From the NCBI RefSeq assembly GCF_003311645.1, contig NZ_QEST01000023.1:107895-171894 (forward strand): 64,000 bases of DNA, written 5' to 3'. This DNA is from Streptomyces sp. PT12 (GTDB taxonomy: Bacteria; Actinomycetota; Actinomycetes; Streptomycetales; Streptomycetaceae). Positions 8,376-15,701 of the stretch are shown here, piece by piece. The translations under genes and the position numbers were made by a program. The notes under the pieces were generated by a model that did no database searches, had not been told where the DNA came from, and worked only from the letters and a program-made list of their open reading frames with translations. Within the stretch, counting starts at the first letter, position 1, and each line of letters starts with the position of its first letter.

Positions 8376-8924
8376 GTGTTCCGGATGCGACCCGCTGTCT
8401 CTGGTGATCGGGCGGCTGTGGAGCGGATGATTCTGGCGCGGTGTGCGTGGATGGAGCAGCGGGGGCTGCCGAGTTGGCGCGAGAACGCCGCCGAGTTGGC
8501 GTCGCAGTGCGACAACCCGTTTGGCGACACCTGGGTGTTGGAGCGGGACGGGCGGGTGGCGGGGGTCACGGCGGTGCAGGAGCAGGGGCCGCCGTGGGGG
8601 TGGACGGAGGAGGAACGCGCCGAGTCGGCGCTGTACTTGAACACCTCGGTGACGGATCCGGCGCTGCGGCATCTGCGGCCGGGGACGCTGATGGCCTGGT
8701 GGGCGGTTGACCGGGCGGCGCGCGAGGGGCGGGCGTGGGTGCGGCGGGACTGCCTGTGGCCGGGGCTGGTGCGGTACTACGAGGAGCAGGGGTTCACCCT
8801 GATCCACGAGGTCGAACGGGGCGCGTATCGGCTGTTCATGCTGGGGCGCCGCGCGGAACGGATCGAAAGCTTGGACGAGTGGTTCAGGAGAGGAAGGCCA
8901 CGGTTGCCAGATGCAGGTCGATGA
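8376..8924 (+). CDS. GNAT-family N-acetyltransferase
   Basis: A 182-residue GNAT protein: N-terminal FRMRPAVSGDRAAVERM, central VLERDGRVAGVTAVQEQG strand, then RRDCLWPGLVRYYEEQGF matching the acetyl-CoA pyrophosphate and C-terminal helices. The start at GTG 8376 has AAAGGGG eight bases upstream. The family transfers acetyl groups to amines or proteins; no substrate can be named. The 3' half is duplicated at 2938-3231. The 5' flank abuts the broken radical SAM frame and the 3' end overlaps the convergent asparagine-synthetase-like gene by 41 bases. It therefore looks like an insertion into a pre-existing reverse-strand cluster. Confidence 0.85.
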   Translation: MFRMRPAVSGDRAAVERMILARCAWMEQRGLPSWRENAAELASQCDNPFGDTWVLERDGRVAGVTAVQEQGPPWGWTEEERAESALYLNTSVTDPALRHLRPGTLMAWWAVDRAAREGRAWVRRDCLWPGLVRYYEEQGFTLIHEVERGAYRLFMLGRRAERIESLDEWFRRGRPRLPDAGR

Positions 8925-10458
8925 CTTGGAGCAGCTTGGAATGGAATTCCTCGTCGTAGGGTTCACCGGCCAACTCATCGAGGGTCGAACGCAAGCCGTC
9001 CGGGTCAACAAGGGCCGCTTCGATGAGAGGGGAGCCACCGTCCAACATGGCGGTGAGCAGTGGCACACCGTAAGTGGTGAGGGAGTGCTGAACGAGCCAG
9101 ACGAACGACTCGCGCTCCACCGGGTGGATGACGTCCCGACTCAGGCCGAGCGAGGCGAGTTGCCGTCGCTGAAGATTCTTGAACTCGCGCCAGTACATGG
9201 GTAGTTCCTCGCCCAGTCGGATCATCCCGGGGTCGGTGAAGGGATGCAGGGGCCAGATCCCGGCGCGGAGAAGAGGGGGAGCGGTGGTCTCCAGGGACAG
9301 CAGGGTGATCGAGTTCACCAGCGCGGGTGGGGAGATAGCATCCTCGGAATACTCCAGAGCCTGGCGGGCGCGCGGGCCCAGCCAGGGCAGCTTCTCGGTG
9401 ATATGCGCGTTGGCCGACTCCGTGGCTGCCGACTCCTGTGGCGAGAGAGCGACCATCTCGTCCCCGCCGAGCCCCGTCACGACCGTGCGGGCGCCGTGAT
9501 CGGCGAGCAGGGTGGCGAGGCGCGTGAACGGGAGATGAAGAGGCTCCTCGTAGGGGCTGATCAACTCGCCACGACTGCGGGGGCAGTCCCGACTCAGTGG
9601 CGGGTTGTCACGGCAATCCACCTGATGATCCCCTGTGCCGAAGGGTAACGACGCGCGTATTTCGCCTCGGCGGCGGATCTGTTGCTCGCGACCGGCTCCG
9701 ATGACCACGACGGCGGCTGTGTCGAGCTGACCGGGATAGCGCTGGGCGGCACGGGTGGCGAGAGTGCCAGAATCGAACCCGCCTGTGAGATGGAAGACCG
9801 TTGTCGTGGGATTGAGCGGTCGCAGGTCGAGGGCGTTGTCAATGGCTTCGGTGAACGCAGCCAGCACGTTGGCATTGTCATCCAAAGGCCGGGGAGAGCC
9901 GTGCAGGGCTGGCTCGGGGTAGTGGATGTGCAGGCTGCCTCCGAAGATCGCGGTGGCCCGTTCCGTCAGGCGGTGAATGCCGCGGAAGAGGGTCTCGGTG
10001 CCGTAGCGGGGCCGGTAGATGAGCAGCCGTGCGGCCTCGCGCGCGTTGAGTCCGGTGGCGAAGCGCTTGAGTTCTCCCATCTCCCAAGAGCCATGGAGGG
10101 TGCCCTCGTCGTGGGCGAGGTAGAGCGGCGTCGTTCGGGCTGCGCCTGCGGTGACGCGCACCGGCCGTTCTGGTGCGGTTTCGATCAGGATGAAATCGGC
10201 GGGCCACCGCTGGGCCGCGTGCACTGCCGCCGTGTACCTGTCGGCATCCACCACATGGGGGTGTGGGTCGCTCGGGAGCCGACGGGCAACCCGCTCGCGC
10301 ACGATCAGAGCGGTTCGCACTGTGTCGGTGATGGCGAGCTGTTCGAGCAATGGGTGCCCATAGGGCGCGATTTCGCTGGTCTGATCCGCCGTGATGTAGC
10401 GGCGGTCGTGGTAGACCCAGGTGGTCGAGGCATATGGCCTCAGGCGCAGGGTCAGCAC
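8884..10458 (-). CDS. Asparagine-synthetase-like (ATP-pyrophosphatase) enzyme without the glutaminase cysteine
   Basis: A 524-residue protein of the asparagine synthetase B superfamily. The ATP-binding PP-loop is HLTGGFDSGTLA (about residues 223-234) and the second conserved motif is VVTGLGGDE (about 326-334). The N-terminal half keeps an Ntn-like outline but there is no Cys at position 2, so it cannot use glutamine. This is the state of beta-lactam synthetases and lasso-peptide cyclases, which adenylate a carboxylate and close an amide ring. I chose GTG 10458, with GGAGGG five bases upstream, over GTG 10503, which has no ribosome-binding site. It lies 72 bases downstream of a 73-residue peptide gene. 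The role as a peptide cyclase or ligase is inferred. Confidence 0.8.
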   Translation of the reverse strand: MLTLRLRPYASTTWVYHDRRYITADQTSEIAPYGHPLLEQLAITDTVRTALIVRERVARRLPSDPHPHVVDADRYTAAVHAAQRWPADFILIETAPERPVRVTAGAARTTPLYLAHDEGTLHGSWEMGELKRFATGLNAREAARLLIYRPRYGTETLFRGIHRLTERATAIFGGSLHIHYPEPALHGSPRPLDDNANVLAAFTEAIDNALDLRPLNPTTTVFHLTGGFDSGTLATRAAQRYPGQLDTAAVVVIGAGREQQIRRRGEIRASLPFGTGDHQVDCRDNPPLSRDCPRSRGELISPYEEPLHLPFTRLATLLADHGARTVVTGLGGDEMVALSPQESAATESANAHITEKLPWLGPRARQALEYSEDAISPPALVNSITLLSLETTAPPLLRAGIWPLHPFTDPGMIRLGEELPMYWREFKNLQRRQLASLGLSRDVIHPVERESFVWLVQHSLTTYGVPLLTAMLDGGSPLIEAALVDPDGLRSTLDELAGEPYDEEFHSKLLQVIDLHLATVAFLS

Positions 10459-10530
10459 GGGCGCCCTCCGATGCCGGGGAGTGGTGAGCTTGGCAAGCGC
10501 CACTGGCCCGCCGAACCAGGGGACCTGGGG

Positions 10531-10752
10531 TCAGGTGATCGGCGTGTCGTAGGTACGGGCACCGTCCGAGGACCCTGCCCGCTTCTTGGTGTCATGCGAC
10601 TCCGCGGGCGTCTGCACGACATACCTGCTGTCGGCACTGAACAGACGCGACTGAATCGGTGTCGGAGGCGGTGATGGGGGCCAGAAATCGGATAGCTCGG
10701 ATAAGGGCGCACCCGGTGCCGCACGCTCAGTGGTCGACGAGTCAAGAGACAT
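10531..10752 (-). CDS. Candidate precursor peptide, 73 residues
   Basis: The small gene starts at ATG 10752 behind GGGAGA and directly precedes the asparagine-synthetase-like gene. The product is hydrophilic with no signal peptide or membrane segment. It has an N-terminal part with LSELSDFWPPSPPPTP and a C-terminal tail ending GARTYDTPIT that is rich in Ser, Thr and Asp. Size, position and composition suit a leader-core precursor whose C-terminus is modified. I do not recognise a known RiPP class: there is no lasso-type leader or Gly1 core, no Cys and no Fxs motif. It could also be an unrelated small protein. Confidence 0.5.
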   Translation of the reverse strand: MSLDSSTTERAAPGAPLSELSDFWPPSPPPTPIQSRLFSADSRYVVQTPAESHDTKKRAGSSDGARTYDTPIT

Positions 10753-10902
10753 CGAGATCTCCCGTTCTCATTGGGCTCGGGGTCGCTGAGAATCTACCCC
10801 GGAGCGTGAATTCTCAACCACAGTGTGACGGCGAGATCAGCGACCTGACCCAACACGGCGGCCTCGAGTACTAGCAGGAATGATCGGGTAGAGGGGTGGG
10901 GC

Positions 10903-10943
10903 GGGGCCGTCTTTCCCCGGCTCTCTCGGGGGAAGACGGCCCC
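10903..10943 (-). terminator. Strong hairpin terminator after the XRE/DUF397 pair
   Basis: A GGGGCCGTCTTTCCCC left arm pairs with GGGGAAGACGGCCCC at 10929-10943 (one bulged T). It lies 12 bases beyond the stop of the reverse-strand DUF397 gene. The hairpin separates that operon from the promoter region of the candidate peptide gene. Confidence 0.75.
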
Positions 10944-10954
10944 GTTCGTTCGAT

Positions 10955-11176
10955 TTACAGGGTGCCGTCGAGGATGGCTTCGCGGAACGCGTTCCACTCG
11001 GCGGCCGTGTAACGCAACGCCTCCCGTTCGGGGTTTTTCGAGTCGCGCATCGCGACTCCACCGCCCGGGAGGTCGGTGATCTCGACGCAGGCGCCGCCGG
11101 TATCGCTGCGGGGTGACTTGCGCCAGGTGGCATCGGACAGGTCGATGGCGTAGAGGTCTTCCTTGCGGGTGTTCAC
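10955..11176 (-). CDS. DUF397 domain protein
   Basis: A 73-residue DUF397 protein with the family signature: TWRKSPRSDTGGACVEI, then GGVAMRDSKNP and a final ALRYTAAEWNAFREAI. DUF397 proteins almost always sit next to an XRE/DUF5753 regulator, and characterised pairs (BldB-, WhiJ- and AbaA-like loci) influence development and antibiotic production. Here the ATG overlaps the stop of the XRE gene by four bases, so the pair is translationally coupled. It is followed by a strong hairpin. The partner relationship is well supported by context; its biochemical action is not known. Confidence 0.9.
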   Translation of the reverse strand: MNTRKEDLYAIDLSDATWRKSPRSDTGGACVEITDLPGGGVAMRDSKNPEREALRYTAAEWNAFREAILDGTL

Positions 11177-12048
11177 TTTCTGTTCCTCTCCAGGAGGGTC
11201 TTGATGAGCTGCCGTGAGTCATCGACGGAAAGGGCGGCGGCAACGACGCGTTCGAAGGCTCCCTCGAAGACCTTCACGTCCTCGGTGCCCTCAACGAAGT
11301 ATCCCCCTCTGATGTTTTCGAGGTGCACCACGGTGGGCCAGGGGTGGGGGAAGCGCAGGATCTGGAAGATGCCGAGCATGCCGGGGTGTGGCGTGCCGAC
11401 GAGTGGCATCACCTGGATGGTGATGTTCGGCAGGTCGGTCATGTCCAGCAGATGCCGTAGCTGCTGGCGCATGAGGTGCGGTTGTCCGGCGAACCGCTGG
11501 TGCAGCGCCGCCTCATGGATCACGGCCCACAGCTTGAGCGGACGGCCCTCGGGCCTGGTGGTGAGGATCGCCTGCCGCGTCTTCCGGACCTCGGCACGGG
11601 CGGCGACCTGCTGCGGCGTGATCGTGATGTCTGTCGCCGCGATGATCTCGCGTGCGTAGGCGCCGGTTTGGAGGAGTCCTGGGATGGCGCCCGGGGAGAA
11701 GACGTGGACGCTCTCGGCATCCGTCTCCAACGTCAGGTAGTCCTTGTAGTTCAGGGTCACGACGTCGCCGTACGTCTGCCACCAGCCGCGTTTTCCCGCG
11801 TCCTTGGCCAGCCCTTCGAGCGCCGCGATGACCCCGGCGTCCGTGACGCCGTACAGGGACATCAACTTGGCGACATCCTGCGGGAGCAGGCGCGCGACTG
11901 CCGTCTCCATGCGGGAGAGCTTGCTCTCGTGCCAGCCCATCGCGTTGGCGGCGCTGAGCAGTGTGACGCCAGCGTCGTTGCGGTACTTCCGGATGATCTG
12001 ACCCAGTCGACGCCGCCGCAGCGTGGGGATCGCCCGAACATTCGGCAT
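11173..12048 (-). CDS. XRE-family regulator with DUF5753 domain
   Basis: A 291-residue protein. The N-terminal helix-turn-helix (about residues 12-70) contains RKYRNDAGVTLLSAANAMGWHESKLSRMETA. The C-terminal 180 residues form a DUF5753 domain with the usual YLTLETDAESVHVFSPGAIPGLLQT, an RxxRQ helix and NITIQVMPL. These are cytosolic DNA-binding regulators paired with DUF397 proteins. The 230 bases upstream, to the next forward gene, contain its promoter but no site I can define. Confidence 0.9.
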   Translation of the reverse strand: MPNVRAIPTLRRRRLGQIIRKYRNDAGVTLLSAANAMGWHESKLSRMETAVARLLPQDVAKLMSLYGVTDAGVIAALEGLAKDAGKRGWWQTYGDVVTLNYKDYLTLETDAESVHVFSPGAIPGLLQTGAYAREIIAATDITITPQQVAARAEVRKTRQAILTTRPEGRPLKLWAVIHEAALHQRFAGQPHLMRQQLRHLLDMTDLPNITIQVMPLVGTPHPGMLGIFQILRFPHPWPTVVHLENIRGGYFVEGTEDVKVFEGAFERVVAAALSVDDSRQLIKTLLERNRK

Positions 12049-12278
12049 GGTGCTATTTCACATCCCTTGGGTGGTGGAACAGAAGCTTCGGGTGCGCATT
12101 GGCCCCCGTCGGGTGCGGCAAGCGGCGGTGCGGGTGCTCCTTCTCCTCCGAATTGGCTTAGCAAGCTTGCCTGTTGACCCGTCGTAGTCGCATTCTTCCT
12201 CACCCGGCACGATGTCGCAGCCCGCTGCGGATCGCTCACCGGGAGTCGAACGCCCCCACGGCGACAAGGGGGTAAACC

Positions 12279-12524
12279 ATGCCCAAAGCCTTGGCCCCCA
12301 GGCCACCCGACTGGTTGACGTTCGGTGCCCGCGTGCGTGATGCAGGAACCGGCAGCGTTGGCACCGTTCAACTCCTCCAGGACGCACGGCACTTGGTCAC
12401 TACACGCCGCATGGAACGGCCCGTGCGCGTCCTGTTGAGGCCGGAGTGCCGGGAGCGGTGTCCGTGGTGGGCGTCCGTCTGTGACCTCGAACTCGTGCCC
12501 GTCCGACCCTCCACCCTCTTTTGA
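12279..12524 (+). CDS. Hypothetical protein, 81 residues
   Basis: A small basic protein starting at ATG 12279 behind AAGGGGG. It has one short hydrophobic stretch and no domain I recognise; LTFGARVRDAGTGSVGTVQLL looks like a small beta-barrel (KOW or SH3-like) start. It lies immediately upstream of a forward gene of unknown function and divergent from the XRE/DUF397 pair. Streptomyces genomes often have short hypothetical genes next to such pairs, so a functional link is possible but unproven. Confidence 0.6.
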   Translation: MPKALAPRPPDWLTFGARVRDAGTGSVGTVQLLQDARHLVTTRRMERPVRVLLRPECRERCPWWASVCDLELVPVRPSTLF

Positions 12525-12541
12525 GAAAGACCTCAATTGCC

Positions 12542-13210
12542 ATGCCTGTTCGCACTGTTCCCGCTCCGCCACGTCTCCTCTCCTGGGGGCCCAAGTCGCT
12601 GCCCGTTCCGTATGCCGCCGCATGGACGGGGGAAAACGGGGGCCTGGCGGGCGCGTTGACCGTTCGGCCCGATGGGAAGGGGCTCGGCTACCGCGACGAG
12701 GTGCCTCAAGACCGCGACGGACAGGGCGTGTTGTGGACGCGGATGCGTGAGGCGCCGGGGAAGGGGCGGCCTGACTTCGGGGCGTTGCACCCCGCGCGGC
12801 AGCGGAACGCGTTGCTCAACAAGCTGTGCCAGGTCTGCGGCGGGCAGGCGAGCCGGACGTCACAGGGGTGGCTGTTCCTCATCGAGGGCTCCGAGATGCC
12901 GGAGTGGGCGGGCGACGACTGGCCCGAGGGAGCGCTCTCCACCAAGCCGCCGATCTGCCGCCCGTGCGCCGCGCTGGCCGTGCGGCACTGCCCGCACCTG
13001 CGGCACCCGCTGCTGATCCACTCGCGCAAGCCCCGCACCTGGGGCGTCTACGGCGGCTTCTTCACGCCCGACGCGGTCGGCACTCCCCGCCCTCACCCCA
13101 CCGACGAGTACCTGCCCTACGGCCACCCGTCCGCGCCGTGGTTCATGGCGTCGCAGCTGCTCGTCGAACTCCCCCGCTGCACCGTCGACTTCGAATTCAC
13201 CCCAGAATGA
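12542..13210 (+). CDS. Hypothetical protein with a possible zinc-binding site
   Basis: About 222 residues from ATG 12542 (an overlapping TTG at 12521 is an alternative). The middle contains CQVCGG, then CRPCAALAVRHCPH about 60 residues later; paired CxxC motifs of this kind usually hold zinc. The rest is Trp- and Pro-rich without a recognisable fold, and it is not membrane-associated. It follows the 81-residue gene with almost no gap and probably shares its mRNA. Its last codons overlap the end of the convergent PHP-hydrolase remnant. I cannot assign a function. Confidence 0.7.
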   Translation: MPVRTVPAPPRLLSWGPKSLPVPYAAAWTGENGGLAGALTVRPDGKGLGYRDEVPQDRDGQGVLWTRMREAPGKGRPDFGALHPARQRNALLNKLCQVCGGQASRTSQGWLFLIEGSEMPEWAGDDWPEGALSTKPPICRPCAALAVRHCPHLRHPLLIHSRKPRTWGVYGGFFTPDAVGTPRPHPTDEYLPYGHPSAPWFMASQLLVELPRCTVDFEFTPE

Positions 13211-13690
13211 CCGGATTGCCCCGCGCCGCCATGTGCCCGTGGGAATGGCGCACTTCGACGCGGACGAAGCCCGACTCGTCCGCGCCGGTGCGCCACTCGA
13301 CGGCGCCCGCGCCCGTGTCGGGCAACGCCGCGCGGTGCGCCGTTCCCGCCTCGGTGTGCAGGCTGACCGTTCCGGATGGCACGCCGCGGACCTTCACCCG
13401 CACCACGGCCGCCTCCCCGCGGGTCGCCAACCGCTCGCCGGACCCCGCGCGGCGCCCACCGGCCGAGGCCGTGAACGCCAGCTCAACGGTGGCGGACTCG
13501 GCGATCCAACTCCGGCCAGCGCGCAGCCCGTCGAGGATCGCGACGGTGCTCAGCTCGTTGGCGCGCACCACGGTGTGCGGGGTGCCGAGCTGGCCCTCCA
13601 GATGGGCGTCGCTGATGCCGATCGCGGGGAGCCACCCGTCCCGGTGGATGTCCGCGGCGAGGCCGCGGCCCCCTTCGCCGATCGGCCCCC
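13197..13690 (-). pseudogene. C-terminal remnant of a CehA/McbA-type PHP metallohydrolase
   Basis: The frame reads GWLPAIGISDAHLEGQLGTP, then TVVRANELSTVAILDGLRAGRSWIAES and a beta-rich tail. This is the end of a PHP-domain metallohydrolase (a metal-ligand D-A-H followed by the C-terminal domain). The first two thirds with the remaining metal ligands are missing. The frame begins right next to the terminator hairpin at 13700-13728. I call it a remnant left by a deletion. It could still be expressed from ATG or GTG codons near 13571, but a partial active site argues against function. Confidence 0.7.
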
Positions 13691-13699
13691 TGTGAACGG

Positions 13700-13728
13700 G
13701 CGGGCCCGGACGCCGAGTCCGGGCCCGC
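13700..13728 (-). terminator. Perfect 12-bp hairpin
   Basis: GCGGGCCCGGAC, a five-base loop, and GTCCGGGCCCGC form a perfect stem just beyond the stop of the reverse-strand lipoprotein gene (13735). It would end transcription of the sigma/anti-sigma/lipoprotein group. Confidence 0.75.
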
Positions 13729-13734
13729 GCGCGG

Positions 13735-14304
13735 TCAGGACGTGTACAGCGACTCCAGTCTGGTCACCCGGCCCTCTCCGTCGAAGCTCAGGTCGTACCC
13801 GAAGCGCGGGCGGACCGAGGGCGACTGGGCCGCCAGTCGGCTGACGAACTCGGCCTGGGAGTACGACGACGCCGCGGACTCGTCGCCAAGCGGGACCGCG
13901 AGCAGCACCTGGGCGTCCTCGGCCAGGGGCACCTCGGTGAAGGGGCCCTCGCTGGGGACGACCACCCATGCCTCGGAGTGGTCGGTGACATGGGCCTCCT
14001 TCTCGGCGGGCCGCACCGACAGATACGTCGTTCCGCCGTCGGCCCAGGCGTCCTCGATCTGCACGAACTGCCTGGCCCCCGCCCACGGCGCCGCCTCGTT
14101 CGACGCCGACGCGTCGGCCGGGTCCGATGCCTCGGCCTGGTCCGCCGCGTCGGCCGAGGGGGAGGGCGCCGCCGAGGTCTCGGGCGCGGCGTCGGCCGCC
14201 CGCCCGTCGCCCTCGCCGCCGCACGCGGTCAGGGCCACGAGGCCGAAGGCGAGGGCGGTGAGGCAGCGCGCGGCGGCCGGGCGGCGTGAAACGTACGTGG
14301 TCAA
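13735..14304 (-). CDS. Secreted lipoprotein related to the neighbouring anti-sigma-like protein
   Basis: A 189-residue lipoprotein: the signal peptide ends in the lipobox LTAC (Cys about residue 28), followed by a low-complexity Ala/Ser/Asp-rich spacer of about 45 residues and a globular domain. The domain end, GYDLSFDGEGRVTRLESLYTS, resembles the end of the anti-sigma-like protein upstream (FVIDYDSEGRVASLREAYWLSG), so the two extracytoplasmic domains are probably homologous. Both would sit on the outer face of the membrane. It lies 144 bases downstream of that gene on the same strand. Its role in signal perception is inferred. Confidence 0.75.
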   Translation of the reverse strand: MTTYVSRRPAAARCLTALAFGLVALTACGGEGDGRAADAAPETSAAPSPSADAADQAEASDPADASASNEAAPWAGARQFVQIEDAWADGGTTYLSVRPAEKEAHVTDHSEAWVVVPSEGPFTEVPLAEDAQVLLAVPLGDESAASSYSQAEFVSRLAAQSPSVRPRFGYDLSFDGEGRVTRLESLYTS

Positions 14305-14448
14305 GGGTCCCCCAGGGATCAGGTGCGTTTGGGATACACGGGCTCTACGCGCCAGCCCACCCGTGGGGTTGCATCACAAACGCGTCTCGGCGATCCGTTC
14401 CGACCCCGACGGCGCCGGGCCCCGCTCGCCCCGGCGCTCCCGCGGGAC

Positions 14449-15042
14449 TTATCCGGAGAGCCAGTACGCCTCCCGCAGCGAGGCCACGCGGCCCTCGCTG
14501 TCGTAGTCGATGACGAACGCCCACCGCGGCCCGTCGGCCAGCTGGCCCACCAGCGCGTCGAGCTGGACGTCCGATGGGTTCCCCTCGGTCAGCCGCCGCG
14601 TCTCGACGAGCGTCCCCCGCGGCAGGGTCAACGTGTGCGTCTCGCCGACGGGTTCAGCGGCGCCGCCCGCCGCACGCAGCGGCTCGACGGTGACCCGCAC
14701 CATGTCGCCCCGCAGCTCCGCGCCGTACACATGGCCAAGCTCGCTCGCGTACTCCTCACCCGGGGCGGGCGTCGGCGGCACGAACGGCGAGGCGGTCGGC
14801 GTCGGGACGGCGGCGGGCGGCTCGGGCCCCTGCGCCGCCCGGGTCAGCGACACGCCCCCCGCGGCAAGGGCCACGGCCAGCAGCGCGCCCCCCGACGCCA
14901 GGGCGGCCCGCCTGCGGCGCAGGCGCCGCTCACCGCGCGCCCTGATCCGCTCCGCGGAAAGCGGCTCCGCGTGCCGCCGACCCGAATCGGCGAGGTCGGC
15001 GAGGCCGGCGAGGTAGCCGTCGAGCTCGGTCTCGTCAGCCAT
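14449..15042 (-). CDS. Membrane anti-sigma-like protein
   Basis: A 197-residue protein with a short acidic cytosolic N-terminus, an Arg-rich stretch (RARGERRLRRRRAAL), one membrane segment (about residues 45-65) and an extracytoplasmic domain. Its start lies inside the end of the ECF sigma gene (eight-base overlap), the classic arrangement of a sigma factor with its regulator. The N-terminus is short and lacks a HXXXCXXC zinc motif, so it is not a ZAS anti-sigma. In Streptomyces, SigE-type ECF factors are often followed by such membrane proteins. The anti-sigma function is inferred from context. Confidence 0.75.
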   Translation of the reverse strand: MADETELDGYLAGLADLADSGRRHAEPLSAERIRARGERRLRRRRAALASGGALLAVALAAGGVSLTRAAQGPEPPAAVPTPTASPFVPPTPAPGEEYASELGHVYGAELRGDMVRVTVEPLRAAGGAAEPVGETHTLTLPRGTLVETRRLTEGNPSDVQLDALVGQLADGPRWAFVIDYDSEGRVASLREAYWLSG

Positions 15043-15592
15043 GACGCACCTCCGACGCGCGCGCGGTCCGCGGATCCAGCTCAGTATCGGCCAGCAGCCG
15101 GGCCAGCGCCGCCCGCCCCCGGCTCAGCTGCGCCTTGACCGTGCCGACGGGGCAGTCGGCCTCGGCGGCGACCTGTTCGACCGTGAGGTCGCACAGGTGG
15201 TGGAGCACCACGGCCCGCCGCTGAGTCTCGGGGATCCGTCGCAGCGCCTGAACGAGCAGCACATGGTGCGGTTCCGGTGGCGGCACCGACGCGGGCGGGC
15301 CCTGCCGCCGGGCGAAGGCGAGCGCGGTGCGCACCCGCCGCCACCGGCTGACCGCGAGCCGCCAGGCCACCGTGCGCACCCAAGCCTCGGGAGCGGCGTT
15401 CAGATCGAGCTCGTTCCGGCGTTCCCAGGCCCGGACGAACGCCTCCTGGACCACGTCCTGCGCCTCGGCGAAGTCGCCTGTCATCGCGTACAGCTGGCCA
15501 ATGAGCCTGCCGACGCTCGCGGTGTAGAAGGCGTCGAACGCCTGTTGCTCGTCCGCACCTCGGCCGCCGCGCGGTTGTTCTGGTGGTCCCAT
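15035..15592 (-). CDS. ECF RNA polymerase sigma factor (SigE-like group)
   Basis: A 185-residue ECF factor. Region 2 contains FDAFYTASVGRLIGQLYAMTGDFAEAQDVVQEAFVRAWERR; region 4 contains the helix-turn-helix LTVEQVAAEADCPVGTVKAQLSRGRAALARLL. These mediate recognition of the -10 and -35 elements. I chose ATG 15592, preceded by AGGGGAG, rather than GTG 15613, which has no ribosome-binding site. The gene overlaps the anti-sigma-like gene by eight bases. Confidence 0.92.
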   Translation of the reverse strand: MGPPEQPRGGRGADEQQAFDAFYTASVGRLIGQLYAMTGDFAEAQDVVQEAFVRAWERRNELDLNAAPEAWVRTVAWRLAVSRWRRVRTALAFARRQGPPASVPPPEPHHVLLVQALRRIPETQRRAVVLHHLCDLTVEQVAAEADCPVGTVKAQLSRGRAALARLLADTELDPRTARASEVRHG

Positions 15593-15701
15593 GGCTCCCC
15601 TGTCACGCCGCACGGTGCCATGTGGCCGCGTCGCGGCACAAGGAGCCGGGCGCCCGCCCCAGGGTGACCCGCGCCTCAGTGCCCCGTTCCCTGGTCGCGC
15701 C

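Noticed and set aside
8884-10458. Housekeeping asparagine synthetase AsnB
   Set aside because: No Cys after the initiator Met, diverged N-terminal half, and neighbours unrelated to amino-acid metabolism.
8884-10752. Lasso-peptide cluster
   Set aside because: The cyclase-like enzyme fits, but there is no leader peptidase/RRE (B protein) and the 73-residue peptide lacks a lasso-type leader and Gly/Ala core start.
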